The notes under the pieces are model-generated. The model saw only the letters and a program-made list of their open reading frames with translations. It was not told where the DNA came from and did not search any database. Of a DNA stretch of 64,000 bases, positions 51,502 to 61,765 are shown in pieces (the stretch's first letter is position 1; every line of letters starts with the position of its first letter). Made by a program: the position numbers and the translations under genes. The DNA comes from JADCRZ01 sp037718865. GTDB taxonomy: Bacteria > Bacteroidota > Bacteroidia > Chitinophagales > Chitinophagaceae. Location of the stretch: NCBI GenBank assembly GCA_037718865.1, contig JBBJMP010000001.1, forward strand, positions 558,001-622,000. Reading direction: 5' to 3'.

Positions 51502-54500
51502 TTAATGAATACATACTACATTTACTATCATCTTGCACCCCTTTCCGGGAGCAGTAATTATATTTACTTTACCGTTATACAAGTCTACACGGCTTGTAAT
51601 ATTAGATAGACCTGTTCCTTTTTTATGCCTGATCAGAGCCGGATCAAACCCCTTGCCATCATCGGTAATCACCAGTTCTATAACAACGGAATCTACCGAA
51701 ATCTGTACAGCCAGATTTTTAGCCTCTGCGTGTTTCAACACATTGTTTACCTGTTCCTGTACGATCCTGAATAACATGAGCTTCTGATTGGCATTTATGG
51801 AATTCTCAATATCGCCTACGTTATTATATTTTACGTTTAAGGTTTTGGTAACTGCAATATTCTCCAGAAGGTCCTTTATGGATTCCCCAAAGCCAATATC
51901 ACTGATGCTTGGCGGGACAAGCGACTGGGATAAATTCCTGATCTCATTGATGGCATGCAGAATATGTTCGGCACTTCTATTCATCAAATTGATTCTTTCT
52001 TTATCATTGGTTTTTGCTACCTCAAGGAACAGCTTCGCGGTGGATAGGATCTGGTTTACGTTATCGTGTAACTCTTTACTGATCTTGGCCCGTTCTTTCT
52101 CCTGAGCGTCCACCACAGCCTGGGCCACCAGTTTTTGTTTTTCTATTTCCTGATTAATCACCTTCCTTTCAAGCCGTTTTCTTTCAGTGATATCTTCCAT
52201 AGAACCTACCATCCGTAACATATCTCCCTTCTGATCACAGATAAGATATCCCTTATTTATCACTGTGGAATAATTTCCGTCTGATCTTTTGAACCGGTAT
52301 TCAGCAACCCAGGTTTTGAGGATCTTATTCTTTATGAAATCCCAAATGCTTTTTCTCACTATCTCCCGGTCGTCCGGATGAATATGTTTTTGCCAGAAAT
52401 GAAAGGTATTCACTTTATAATCCGCTTTATACCCGAATAAATTGTAAAATCCCTCACCCCAGTACAAAACATCTTTTTTTACATCCCAATCCCAGATAGC
52501 CTCATTGGATGCACGGGTAGCCAAAATAAATCTTTCATTACTTATCAGGACCTTTTCTTCAGCTCTTTTGTTTTCGATAATAATCTTCAATAAATTGCCT
52601 GTGCGTTCAATCAAACTGACCTCTTCTTCCGTAGGAGCTTTCGGCACGGTGTAGTAACATACCAGTGAACCCATTACTTCCTCTGCCGAGTTAAGAATAG
52701 GAAGCGCCCAGCAAGCCTGCAGGCCATGTTGCAAAGCAAGGTACTTATTATTAGTCCACAAAAGGTCTGTATTAATATCCGTAACCACTACCATCTTCCT
52801 GGTGTACATGGCTTCCCCAAACGATCCGGTATTACGGCCCAACGGGGTTTTATCTATTGCCTCCGTGTAGGCTGCGGGTAACCCCGGGGCAGACAAATGC
52901 CTGATCAGTTTATCGCTTTCATCTAATAACAGCACTGAACACAATAGTGCGGGGTTAATTGTTCTCAAGCCTTCAAGGAAATAGTCAACCGTATGTTTTA
53001 AGGTTGATTCTGAGTTGGAATTGACCTCCAACACTTTCTTCTCGAGGGCCTGCAACATCTCCTGTTTCTTTTTTACCGTAATGTCTTTAAAGTAAATGAA
53101 CAGCCCGTCTTCGTATGGATAAACTGTGGCATCAAACCATCGTTCCAGAAATACGACATGCTGTTCAAAACAAAAAGTGGTCTGGTCATGTATGACTTTC
53201 CCGAGCTTTTGGTGTAAGGGTGAATTTAGGAAATCAGGATATTTTTCCCACAAAATTCTTCCAACAATGTCTTCTTTTTTTACGCCTATTACCTTCTCGG
53301 CAACGGTGTTCCAAAATTTTATCGTAAAGTTTTTGTCTACTGCTACAAAGCCATCCGTGATGCTGTTCAATATCCGGGTAACTGTTACGGAATATGCAGA
53401 TATCGTATGTTGCAGTTGCTGCCTTCCGGACTGATCACTTAAAAGGATTAGTATGCCGTTTATTGCCAGGTCAGCAAACTTGTTCCTGATTTCAACCTCC
53501 ATCCATATCCATTCATTCCGGTTATTACGCATCCTGATATTGGTAAATGACTTGTATTCCACATCTGCCGTAATGCGATTGACTTCGATTTGAAATTTTT
53601 TGATATCGCTTGGATATATATAGCTGTCTGTGCTTTTGTTTACCAGGGCATCTTGGGTAAATCCAAGCATTTTAGTAATGGCCTTACTTACCTGAACGAT
53701 ATAACCTGAGTCATTAATGATCATCGTCACATCAGACGGATCAGTATTTCCCTTGATCGTGTTACCATGATTTATTGGTATTTTATCGGATTCCTTCCAT
53801 TCAATACTTCCTTCCAGGTTGTCAACAACCGATTTAATGGAAGCTATTTCCGCCGAGGTCCAATGTCTTTCAAGATTACATTGCCCACAGCACACTATCC
53901 CCCAAAATTCGTTGTTAACAAATAACGGGTGGAGCAATACTGAAATGATATGCTGCGATTCAAGGGTTTCACGGAGATAAGGATTTTTGGTTTCCCTAAC
54001 AATGGAGTGATAACTAGCTCCACCAAGCATAAGGGCGACAACTTCCTGAACCCTGGCACCTACCATATACGCAAAACCGAAATGTGCGTCAGAATGATTG
54101 GCAGGTGCACACCATTGATGATTCTGGCTTAAATAAATATTATTATCATTATCACGCAAACATTGAAACAACAAAACTTTGTCAACATTATACGTTGTGC
54201 CAATATTTGCCAGGCCATCTGCCAATCGGTTTCGTTTAACCTGTGCCAGTTCCGACTTGCCGGATGGAGTAGCAGGAGGTAGATGTGTGCATAAATGATC
54301 CTCATCACGGCCGATGTATTCGGAAGCCGTAAAAATGAGGTGATGAATAGGATTTGTGGATGAATGTTCAGTTACGGTACATCCTGTCCATTGTAATTCA
54401 GTAACCTTTCCCATTAAAGGATCAAAAATGGGGGTCACCACCCATAATGTTGCAATCGTAATTCCTGACTTTAGTTTTATCCTGGCCCAGGTGTAAAATG

Positions 54501-54729
54501 GATCTGTGGTTACCATGTCAGGCGAAATCAATTGGCCTGCATTCATTGAATCTTCTAAAAAAAATTTCCGGATGGGTCTTCCGGCCCATTCCCGTGCCTT
54601 TTTACCTGTAATAGAAACAATGTAAATACTTATCCCGGTGATAATTAATTTTTCATCAGTAGTAATGAAATATTGATTACCCATACGAGTCAACGCAGGA
54701 ATGGATTTATGTGCTTTTAGCATAATCAA
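51502..54729 (-). CDS. Cytoplasmic multi-PAS/GAF sensor histidine kinase (HisKA_3)
   Basis: A 1075-residue kinase with no membrane segment. In order I see a divergent PAS-like start, a GAF domain (~160-310, 'FVNNEFWGIVCCGQC'), PAS (~325-430), PAS (~440-555, 'DGFVAVDKNFTIKFW'), GAF (~575-725), a PAS plus PAC (~735-860, 'NEAIWDWDVKKDVLYW'), a HisKA_3 dimerisation helix with the phospho-His in 'KISKELHDNVNQILS', and an HATPase ('DDGKGFDPALIRHKKGTGLSNI' region). The many cytosolic sensor domains suggest detection of internal redox, light or small-molecule signals. It is co-transcribed with the response regulator. Confidence 0.92.
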   Translation of the reverse strand: MIMLKAHKSIPALTRMGNQYFITTDEKLIITGISIYIVSITGKKAREWAGRPIRKFFLEDSMNAGQLISPDMVTTDPFYTWARIKLKSGITIATLWVVTPIFDPLMGKVTELQWTGCTVTEHSSTNPIHHLIFTASEYIGRDEDHLCTHLPPATPSGKSELAQVKRNRLADGLANIGTTYNVDKVLLFQCLRDNDNNIYLSQNHQWCAPANHSDAHFGFAYMVGARVQEVVALMLGGASYHSIVRETKNPYLRETLESQHIISVLLHPLFVNNEFWGIVCCGQCNLERHWTSAEIASIKSVVDNLEGSIEWKESDKIPINHGNTIKGNTDPSDVTMIINDSGYIVQVSKAITKMLGFTQDALVNKSTDSYIYPSDIKKFQIEVNRITADVEYKSFTNIRMRNNRNEWIWMEVEIRNKFADLAINGILILLSDQSGRQQLQHTISAYSVTVTRILNSITDGFVAVDKNFTIKFWNTVAEKVIGVKKEDIVGRILWEKYPDFLNSPLHQKLGKVIHDQTTFCFEQHVVFLERWFDATVYPYEDGLFIYFKDITVKKKQEMLQALEKKVLEVNSNSESTLKHTVDYFLEGLRTINPALLCSVLLLDESDKLIRHLSAPGLPAAYTEAIDKTPLGRNTGSFGEAMYTRKMVVVTDINTDLLWTNNKYLALQHGLQACWALPILNSAEEVMGSLVCYYTVPKAPTEEEVSLIERTGNLLKIIIENKRAEEKVLISNERFILATRASNEAIWDWDVKKDVLYWGEGFYNLFGYKADYKVNTFHFWQKHIHPDDREIVRKSIWDFIKNKILKTWVAEYRFKRSDGNYSTVINKGYLICDQKGDMLRMVGSMEDITERKRLERKVINQEIEKQKLVAQAVVDAQEKERAKISKELHDNVNQILSTAKLFLEVAKTNDKERINLMNRSAEHILHAINEIRNLSQSLVPPSISDIGFGESIKDLLENIAVTKTLNVKYNNVGDIENSINANQKLMLFRIVQEQVNNVLKHAEAKNLAVQISVDSVVIELVITDDGKGFDPALIRHKKGTGLSNITSRVDLYNGKVNIITAPGKGCKMIVNVVCIH

Positions 54730-54794
54730 GATCGTTCATCCTGCTTCTGGTAGAATGATGGGATGACTGCGCAGGTAGAATCTCTTACGTTAAG

Positions 54795-54828
54795 ATAAAA
54801 AATAAACGGTTCTAAATTTTAGAACCGT
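54795..54828 (-). terminator. Terminator of the SurA-like gene
   Basis: ACGGTTCTAAA and TTTAGAACCGT form 11-bp arms around one base (54806-54828). On the minus strand they are followed by TTTATTTTTTATC. Confidence 0.75.
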
Positions 54829-54869
54829 CCAATCTTTTATTACTCTTTTTACTTTTTAAGGGTTTATAC

Positions 54870-56231
54870 TTAAGGATTTGTTTTTACTGAATGCTCAAGC
54901 CATTTTCCTAATTGCGTACATGTTTTTACTTCATCATCTATCATAATATAGTAAGTGGAGATCTTACTATTGAACCATTTTTCCAAAGCATCGTATTTTT
55001 TTTCTTCCATAGCCCGACTGGCAACCTTATTGTAATCGTCTTTCAGGTTTTCACGATGAGGGTCGGACCGTGTTTTGAGATAAACTATGCGGACACCCTT
55101 TTTGCCTCTTTCGTCTGTAAACGAAACCGGTTTAGAATATTCGCCGACCTTCAAGCTGTTTAACATTAAAGTGAGGTCTTTGTCGAGCTGGTCAATTGTA
55201 CAATAGGTTCCGTTTATGCATTGTTTCATTCCCCCCGTAAACTTCGCCTGCTCGTCTTCCGAGTATTTTGACACGGCTTCTCCGAACTGTACGGTATTTG
55301 AAATCAGGTTAGCTCTTACTGAATCTAATTTACTGATCGTTACATTGATCTCCGTATCTGTTACCTGTGGGCTTTTCAGGATATGCCGGATGACGGCATC
55401 ATCTCCGGAACGGCTGACCATCTGAATAATATGATATCCAAATTTTGACTTGATAACCGGTGATATTTGTCCTTCTTTTAACCGGAAAGCCGCTGAAATA
55501 AAGGTAGGATCCATCACTTTTTCAGTCCGGTTCACATTATACATGCCCCCCTTGTCCTTACTTCCCGGATCCTCCGTATACAAGCTTGCCAGCGTTTCAA
55601 ATTTTCTGGTCCCGCTTTCCACCTGCTTCTTATAGTCGTTTAGTTCTTCTACTACATATTTTTCCAGGTCGCGGCTGGCCTTGGGATATACTACAATTTC
55701 GCCCAACTCTATTTCAGACTCATAAAAAGCCAGGCTGTCTTTAGGTATCCGATCAAAATAAGCTTTTACCTCGGTAGGTGTAATTTTAACCCCTGAAACA
55801 ATCTTGTTGCGCATAAGTTCGGCCAGCTTGCTCTCCCTGATAGGCTGACGAAAGTCTTCTTTTAATTGGTATACAGTTCTTCCGGCTACCTGTTCCAATG
55901 CTTCCTTTGATCCGAATTGTTGAACGAAAGCACGTACGCGGTTGTCTAACAAACCTTCCAATTCTTCATCACTGACCACAAGCGAATCTTTTTCAGACTG
56001 CATTACCAATGCCTTCATTGCCAAAGCCTGTTCAATAACTGCGCAATGGCCGTTTTCCGGAACCTGGTCTCCCCGCCGCTGAATATCAGCTATTTCGTTA
56101 TTGATTTCTGATCTGAGGATGATTTTATCTCCTACTATCGCTAATATTTTATCGGCTATTACCTTTCTTTGCTGGGCAAATGAACCCGTTGCAACAATAA
56201 GGATACTAAGTACAAAAAACAATCTTTTCAT
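54870..56231 (-). CDS. SurA-like periplasmic peptidyl-prolyl isomerase
   Basis: A 453-residue exported protein (signal MKRLFFVLSILIVATGSFAQ). A SurA-type N-terminal helical chaperone region begins 'KVIADKILAIVGDKIILRSEI'. Two parvulin-like domains follow, the first with 'LGEIVVYPKAS' and 'LKEGQISPVIKSKFGYHIIQM', the second more divergent and holding a Cys pair ('CINGTYC'). It should assist folding of outer-membrane proteins. It lies downstream of infB on the same strand but has a 98-bp gap with repeat-like DNA. Confidence 0.9.
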   Translation of the reverse strand: MKRLFFVLSILIVATGSFAQQRKVIADKILAIVGDKIILRSEINNEIADIQRRGDQVPENGHCAVIEQALAMKALVMQSEKDSLVVSDEELEGLLDNRVRAFVQQFGSKEALEQVAGRTVYQLKEDFRQPIRESKLAELMRNKIVSGVKITPTEVKAYFDRIPKDSLAFYESEIELGEIVVYPKASRDLEKYVVEELNDYKKQVESGTRKFETLASLYTEDPGSKDKGGMYNVNRTEKVMDPTFISAAFRLKEGQISPVIKSKFGYHIIQMVSRSGDDAVIRHILKSPQVTDTEINVTISKLDSVRANLISNTVQFGEAVSKYSEDEQAKFTGGMKQCINGTYCTIDQLDKDLTLMLNSLKVGEYSKPVSFTDERGKKGVRIVYLKTRSDPHRENLKDDYNKVASRAMEEKKYDALEKWFNSKISTYYIMIDDEVKTCTQLGKWLEHSVKTNP

Positions 56232-56239
56232 AATAGAAC

Positions 56240-56270
56240 AAGTTCAACGTTCAAAGTTCGGAGTTCGAAG
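56240..56270. repeat. Short AGTTCGGAGTTCGAAG degenerate repeat
   Basis: AGTTCAACGTTCAAAGTTCG continues into GAGTTCGAAG, a run of TTCG/TTCA units matching the string at 50738. It lies between infB and the SurA-like gene. Confidence 0.4.
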
Positions 56271-56329
56271 TATAGTAATTTATCATTTCTCTTATATTTC
56301 ACATTTGCATATTTTGCCTCCCGACTGAA

Positions 56330-59300
56330 TTAAAGTGTCCGCTTTACTTCTTCTTCCTCATACGCTTCTATAATATCGCCCACCTTTAAGCCATTGTAAT
56401 TTTTAACGGTCAAACCGCATTCCATGCCGGTCGGCACTTCTTTGATGTCATCCTTGTACCTTTTCAAAGAGGCCAATTCAGCAGTAGCCCCTTCACCAGT
56501 TGGATAGATAACTATGCCGTCGCGTATTAAACGGATTTTTGAATTTCGGTTTATCTTTCCTTCTATAACCTGGCAACCTGCTACTGTTCCTTTACCGAAA
56601 TCATAAACTTCCCTTACTTCAACATTGGCGACCACTTTCTCTTGTATCTTAGGTTCCAGCATACCTTCCATGGCGCTTTTGATCTCTTCGATGGCGTTAT
56701 AGATGATGGAATAGGTCTTTATCTCGATGTTTTCTTTTTCAGCTATCCTGCTTGCCTGTATTGACGGCCGCACCTGAAAGCCGACAATGATAGCGTCGGA
56801 GGCGGTTGCCAGCAATACATCACTTTCCGTGATAGCACCCACTGCTTTGTGGACAACTCTCACGGCTATTTCTTCAGTAGACAATTTCTGCAGCGAGTCG
56901 CTCAAGGCTTCCACCGAGCCGTCGAAATCACCTTTTATGATGAGGTTCAGTTCTTTGAAGTTTCCAAGCGCAAGGCGGCGGCCAATTTCATCAAGGGTAA
57001 TATGTTTTTTGGTTCGTATCCCCTGTTCGCGCAGGATCTGTCCACGGCGGCTGGCGGTTTCCTTAGCATCGCTTTCGTCTTCGAACACCTTGAACTTCTC
57101 ACCGGCCTGCGGAGCACCGTTTAATCCAAGTAATAGAACCGGCGTAGAAGGAGGGGCTTCATCCTCGCGCTTGTTGCGTTCATTAAACATGGCTTTTACC
57201 CTGCCAAAATACTGACCGGAAACCACCAGGTCACCTACATGAAGGGTTCCGCTTTGAACCAGCACCGTAGCCACATAACCACGTCCTTTATCGAGTGTTG
57301 CTTCTATGACCGTTCCGGACGCTTCTTTATTCGGGTTGGCTTTGAGATCCAATAGCTCGGCTTCCAACAATATTTTTTCCAGTAAGGAATCTACATTGGC
57401 TCCTGTTTTGGCAGAGAGTTCCTGGCTTTGGTATTTTCCGCCCCATTCTTCCACCAGCAGGTTCATGCCTGCCAGTTGCTCGCGGATCTTTTCAGCATTG
57501 GAACCTTCTTTATCGATCTTATTGATGGCAAAGATCATGGGAACACCTGCTGCCTGTGCATGCGAGATAGCTTCTTTGGTTTGTGGCATGATAGCATCAT
57601 CAGCTGCAATAACGATCACTGCAATATCGGTAACCTTGGCACCCCTTGCACGCATTGCCGTAAACGCTTCATGACCGGGGGTGTCCAAAAAAGCAATATG
57701 TTTCCCGTTTGGGAGTTCGACTTCGTAAGCCCCGATGTGCTGGGTAATGCCCCCGGCTTCGCCGGCTACTACTTTGGAACTTCGTATATAATCGAGCAGG
57801 GATGTTTTACCATGGTCAACGTGCCCCATGATCGTCACAATAGGAGACCTGTGTTGTAATTCTTCAGGTTCGTCATCATCGTCATCTTCAGTAAACTCTT
57901 CCACATCTTCCAGTCCCATGAATTCTACGTCATACCCAAACTCACTGGCTACCAATTCGATCACTTCAGCGTCCAGACGCTGATTTATAGACACCATCAT
58001 ACCCAGGCTCATACACTTGCCGATTACCTCAGCATAACTTACGTCCATCAGGTTCGCCAATTCACTGACGCTGATGAATTCGGTTACCTGCAATTTGTTG
58101 TCCTGCATGTCGTCACCGCCCATCTGCTCGGCCATTTCTTCCCTTTTTGCCCTGCGGTACTTAGCCTTGAGGCTTTTACCTCTTCCGCCCGATCCGGTAA
58201 GTTTAGCCTGTGTTTCCCTTATTTTATCCTGTATCTCTTTTGCATCAATTTCTTTTATTTCCCGCCGTACAGGCCTAGATGCCGGCGCGCCGGCTCCGCT
58301 TCTCCCACCACCTGTAGCATGCCGGTCGTTCCGCTGAATATTGCCGCCGGAGCGCTGTTGCCCCTGATTAGGCCCCTGTGCGTGAACCGGGCGTGTCCCC
58401 TGGGCCGGTCTTTGACCCTGACCAGGTGCACCAGGTCTTGATCCCTGACCCGGACCACTGCCCTGCTGCCTGCTGAAGGGTTCCCCTCTTTTTTCAACCG
58501 GTATTCTTTTGCGTTTCCTTTTTTCATCGTTCGGCTTGGGACGGGTATCGTTATGCACAGGCAATTCAATCTTGCCAAGTATTTTAGGGCCTTCCAGTTT
58601 GTCCGCCTTAATATTTGTAATTAATGGCAAAGAAGGTTCATCCACGTCAGGAGACTCCTGCGTTAATTCCTTCTCCACATGTCCTTCGATGATCTCTTCG
58701 TGAATTTCTTCCTGCTGCGGTTCAACCGTATTTACCCTGGGAGGCTCTTCCGCCATGATCTCAGGTTCTGTTACTTGTTCTATAGGAAATGCTGGCGGAG
58801 AACCGGCTGCGACCTGCGTTTCTTCTATTACCTCTTCAACGATCTCTTCCTGCTTTTTGGGAACGACCTTTCTTGGGCGTGTAGAAGAATCTATCGCATT
58901 CAGGTCTATCTTATTCAGCACTTTCGGCGCCTCAATTTCCGGTATTGCTATATTGGATATATTTAATTCCGGCTCTTTAATTTCTTGTTCCCTTATTACA
59001 GGTTTTCCTTCTGCAACAGGTATTGGTTTTGGCTCAGGTATCGGCTTTTCTTCCTCTTTAACAGGCTTTTTAATTTCCTTTTTAAAAACTATTTCCTCTT
59101 CATCCCTCTTCTTCTTTGCTTCCACAGCTCCGCTTCTTGGAAGATCAATCTGATCGCTTTTGATCTTCGCAACCTTGTCGCTCTGAAACTCCTGCTGCAG
59201 GGAACGGTACATGTCCTCCGTTAGCTTAGACGTTGGTTTCAGATCGTCTTTGTTAAATCCTTTACCCGCCAAGTAATCAACAAGGGTATCTTTACCAATG

Positions 59301-59350
59301 TTAAACTCTTTTGCGGCAGCCATCAGGCGTGGTGTTGTAACTTCTGACAT
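56330..59350 (-). CDS. infB: Translation initiation factor IF-2
   Basis: From the ATG at 59350 the protein is 1006 residues; the frame opens at 59395. The N-terminal ~400 residues are low-complexity, Pro/Glu/Lys-rich then Gly/Gln/Arg-rich. A second IF2_N-like helical segment comes next, then the GTPase domain: G1 'GHVDHGKTSLLD', G3 'DTPGHEAF', G4 'NKID'. Domains II-IV follow with 'GFQVRPSIQA' and a C-terminal fMet-tRNA-binding part. It is the third gene of rimP-nusA-infB, with ~196 bp after nusA. Confidence 0.96.
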   Translation of the reverse strand: MSEVTTPRLMAAAKEFNIGKDTLVDYLAGKGFNKDDLKPTSKLTEDMYRSLQQEFQSDKVAKIKSDQIDLPRSGAVEAKKKRDEEEIVFKKEIKKPVKEEEKPIPEPKPIPVAEGKPVIREQEIKEPELNISNIAIPEIEAPKVLNKIDLNAIDSSTRPRKVVPKKQEEIVEEVIEETQVAAGSPPAFPIEQVTEPEIMAEEPPRVNTVEPQQEEIHEEIIEGHVEKELTQESPDVDEPSLPLITNIKADKLEGPKILGKIELPVHNDTRPKPNDEKRKRKRIPVEKRGEPFSRQQGSGPGQGSRPGAPGQGQRPAQGTRPVHAQGPNQGQQRSGGNIQRNDRHATGGGRSGAGAPASRPVRREIKEIDAKEIQDKIRETQAKLTGSGGRGKSLKAKYRRAKREEMAEQMGGDDMQDNKLQVTEFISVSELANLMDVSYAEVIGKCMSLGMMVSINQRLDAEVIELVASEFGYDVEFMGLEDVEEFTEDDDDDEPEELQHRSPIVTIMGHVDHGKTSLLDYIRSSKVVAGEAGGITQHIGAYEVELPNGKHIAFLDTPGHEAFTAMRARGAKVTDIAVIVIAADDAIMPQTKEAISHAQAAGVPMIFAINKIDKEGSNAEKIREQLAGMNLLVEEWGGKYQSQELSAKTGANVDSLLEKILLEAELLDLKANPNKEASGTVIEATLDKGRGYVATVLVQSGTLHVGDLVVSGQYFGRVKAMFNERNKREDEAPPSTPVLLLGLNGAPQAGEKFKVFEDESDAKETASRRGQILREQGIRTKKHITLDEIGRRLALGNFKELNLIIKGDFDGSVEALSDSLQKLSTEEIAVRVVHKAVGAITESDVLLATASDAIIVGFQVRPSIQASRIAEKENIEIKTYSIIYNAIEEIKSAMEGMLEPKIQEKVVANVEVREVYDFGKGTVAGCQVIEGKINRNSKIRLIRDGIVIYPTGEGATAELASLKRYKDDIKEVPTGMECGLTVKNYNGLKVGDIIEAYEEEEVKRTL

Positions 59351-59546
59351 TCGTATTTGTAAACTATTTATTTTCTGTTTAATGTAGTTAATCATCTGAC
59401 CACCTTTACACGCTATAAGTTGCTTCGTTTTTCCGGCTAGATCTATTCCTTACCGTAAAGCTTTTTTAAAGGTAATCCATCCCGTTTACTATCTGAAAGG
59501 CATCAACTTAAATATTTTTTATTATATTTAAACGCTTGCCTTAGTG

Positions 59547-60794
59547 CTACTCTTTTTCAAATTCCGCCTGTAATACTTTCCGCACTTCCTGGATGGTTTC
59601 AATCTCCAGGTCGGTCCTCCTTTCCAGTTCTTCAGCTGTTAAGTTCAGTACGCTTCTTGCCGTATCACAACCAATCCGTTTTAGTTCGTCGAGTATCCAT
59701 GTTTCGATTTCATCACTGAATTCTTCCAGGTCAATATCGAATTCTTCAGGTTCACCTTCGGTATCACGAAATACATCAATCGTATAGCCGGTCAATTCCT
59801 GAGCCAATTTTATATTTACTCCCCGGCGGCCGATAGCTAATGAAACCTGGTCCGGCTTCAGGTAAACATCAGCATGCATTCTTTCATTATCCATTTCCAT
59901 CGTACTGATCTTTGAAGGCGTCAACGACCGCTGAATCAGCAATTGTGTGTTGTTGGTCCAGTTAATAACATCTATGTTCTCATTCTTCAATTCACGGACG
60001 ATACCGTGGATACGACTTCCCTTCATGCCTACGCAGGCACCCACAGGGTCGATCCGGTCGTCATAGGATTCAACGGCCACTTTTGCTCTTTCTCCCGGTT
60101 CACGTACTATTTTTTTAACGACAATCAATCCATCAAAAATTTCAGGCACTTCGATCTCCAGCAGTTTGGCCAGGAAAGAAGGATGTGTTCTTGATAATAT
60201 AATCACAGGGCTGTTATTTTTCAGATCCACTTTTTTGACTACAGCCCGTATACTCTCGCCTTTTTTAAAATAATCCTGCGGTATCTGTTCGCTTTTTGGC
60301 AGTATCAGTTCTCCGCCGTCTTCATCGAGCAGCAAAATCTCTTTTTTCCATACCTGGTAAACCTCCGCACTGATAATCTCCCCGATCCGGTCATTGTACT
60401 TTTTGACCAACACGTTCTTTTTTAGGTCGCTGATACGGCTGGCCAATGTCTGCTTGGCCGCAAGAATAGCGCGGCGGCCAAAATCCATAATATCGATTCC
60501 TTCATATAATTCTTCTCCTACCTCGAAGTCGGGTTCTATTTTAGTTGCGTCTTTATAGGCAACTTCAGCTAAAGGATCTGCAACTTCACCGTCTGCGACG
60601 ATCATACGATGACGGATTATTTCAAGGTCACCCTTTTCAGCGTTCACGATCACATCAAAATTCTCATCACTGCCATACTTTTTTCGTAAGAGGGTTTTAA
60701 ATACGTCTTCCACCACTTTCATCATTGTAGGACGATCAATATTTTCCGCATCTTTAAATTCCTGGAAAGCTTCTATGAGATTAATACTTGCCAT
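59547..60794 (-). CDS. nusA: Transcription elongation/termination factor NusA
   Basis: A 415-residue protein: N-terminal RNA-polymerase-binding domain (~1-130), S1 domain with 'RIGEIISAEVYQV' and 'RAVVKKVD', and two KH domains with 'GACVGMKGSRIHGIVREL' and 'LAIGRRGVNIKLAQEL'. A short C-terminal helix-hairpin-helix-like part follows ('DELKRIGCDTARSVLNLT'). It affects pausing, termination and antitermination. It lies between rimP (49 bp upstream) and infB. Confidence 0.96.
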   Translation of the reverse strand: MASINLIEAFQEFKDAENIDRPTMMKVVEDVFKTLLRKKYGSDENFDVIVNAEKGDLEIIRHRMIVADGEVADPLAEVAYKDATKIEPDFEVGEELYEGIDIMDFGRRAILAAKQTLASRISDLKKNVLVKKYNDRIGEIISAEVYQVWKKEILLLDEDGGELILPKSEQIPQDYFKKGESIRAVVKKVDLKNNSPVIILSRTHPSFLAKLLEIEVPEIFDGLIVVKKIVREPGERAKVAVESYDDRIDPVGACVGMKGSRIHGIVRELKNENIDVINWTNNTQLLIQRSLTPSKISTMEMDNERMHADVYLKPDQVSLAIGRRGVNIKLAQELTGYTIDVFRDTEGEPEEFDIDLEEFSDEIETWILDELKRIGCDTARSVLNLTAEELERRTDLEIETIQEVRKVLQAEFEKE

Positions 60795-60843
60795 AGCATA
60801 TACAGTTTAAATCCGCTCGAGGGTAATTCAAACGGGATGAGAT

Positions 60844-61305
60844 TTAAAAAACTACCTGAATCTTTGTTGTTTTGATGTTTTGAAATAAAACACTATGCCT
60901 GATCACTTCATTCTTTTTTCCTTTTACTTCTTCCAAATCAATATTTTGCGCACTTACTGCAACCAGTTTACCTTCGGCCCTGGTGCCATCCGTTAACACC
61001 ACTTCTACCTTCCTGCCCACATTTTTAAGATATTGACGATGAAGTTTTAGTGGTTCATCCAACCCCGGAGAGGATACTTCCAACGAGAATTCACCGTTTG
61101 GATACAACTTCTCTTCAATTTGTTTATACAATGCCCGATTAAGAGATACGCATTTTTCAATGGTGATTCCTGAATCACCATCCAGAAACACTTTAATGTG
61201 ATTACCCAAAGCAATTTTTACTTCTATAAGAAAAAGATCCTTATCGCCTTCAAGCAGTGCCTCCGTTAATTGTAATATAAGATGTATCTGTGCTTCGTTC
61301 TGCAT
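60844..61305 (-). CDS. rimP: Ribosome maturation factor RimP
   Basis: A 153-residue protein with the RimP two-domain layout: alpha/beta N-terminal domain with 'IKVFLDGDSGITIEKCVSLNR' in outline and 'FSLEVSSPGLDEPLKL', and a C-terminal SH3-like barrel with 'VEVVLTDGTRAEGKLVAV'. It is needed for 30S subunit maturation. It starts the rimP-nusA-infB operon; a strong hairpin lies 10 bp before its ATG. Confidence 0.94.
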   Translation of the reverse strand: MQNEAQIHLILQLTEALLEGDKDLFLIEVKIALGNHIKVFLDGDSGITIEKCVSLNRALYKQIEEKLYPNGEFSLEVSSPGLDEPLKLHRQYLKNVGRKVEVVLTDGTRAEGKLVAVSAQNIDLEEVKGKKNEVIRHSVLFQNIKTTKIQVVF

Positions 61306-61340
61306 GAAAAATAAAGAAGGGAACGGTAACCGTTCCCTTC
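61306..61340 (-). promoter_or_regulatory. Terminator-like hairpin in the rimP leader (possible attenuator)
   Basis: GAAGGGAACGGT and ACCGTTCCCTTC form perfect 12-bp arms around one base (61316-61340). On the minus strand they are followed by TTTATTTTTC and then the rimP ATG. A terminator between divergent genes makes sense only as control of the rimP operon. Confidence 0.6.
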
Positions 61341-61440
61341 AATTGAGTCTTAATTTCCATGTAAAAATAAGGTAAATCCAGTATATGTTCCAAATCAGCA
61401 ATTAAATAAACATTAACTTAGGAAAAAAAGGGATATTCTT

Positions 61441-61448
61441 TAACTTTG
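61441..61448 (+). promoter_or_regulatory. Candidate -7 element for the DUF4834 gene
   Basis: TAACTTTG matches TAnnTTTG exactly and ends 7 bp before the ATG, implying a very short leader or none. Confidence 0.45.
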
Positions 61449-61455
61449 CGGCCTT

Positions 61456-61707
61456 ATGACGGTGATTCGCTTTTTCCTGGTTTTACTGACTATATACTTT
61501 CTTTACAGGTTTATTTTTCATTTAATAATCCCTGTTTACAAAGCATCCAAAAAAATACATCGGCAGTTTCGCAACATGCAACAGCAAGCCAGCGACAACA
61601 TCAACACAAATCAGCATACTTACAACTCTACTTCTGCTAACCAGGCTGACGAGCAGATTAGGACACCTGCAAAAGATTATATTGAATTTGAAGAAATCAA
61701 AGAATGA
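61456..61707 (+). CDS. DUF4834 family membrane protein
   Basis: An 83-residue protein with one N-terminal transmembrane helix ('FFLVLLTIYFLYRFIFHLII') and a polar, Gln/Asn-rich cytoplasmic tail that ends 'DYIEFEEIKE'. This is the pattern of DUF4834, a small Bacteroidota-specific family of unknown function often found beside rimP, as here. It is divergent from rimP. Confidence 0.75.
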   Translation: MTVIRFFLVLLTIYFLYRFIFHLIIPVYKASKKIHRQFRNMQQQASDNINTNQHTYNSTSANQADEQIRTPAKDYIEFEEIKE

Positions 61708-61765
61708 TGTGGTTGCTGTACAAAGTTTATCATTCATATAGCCATGTAGTGCACGGATGGCGATT

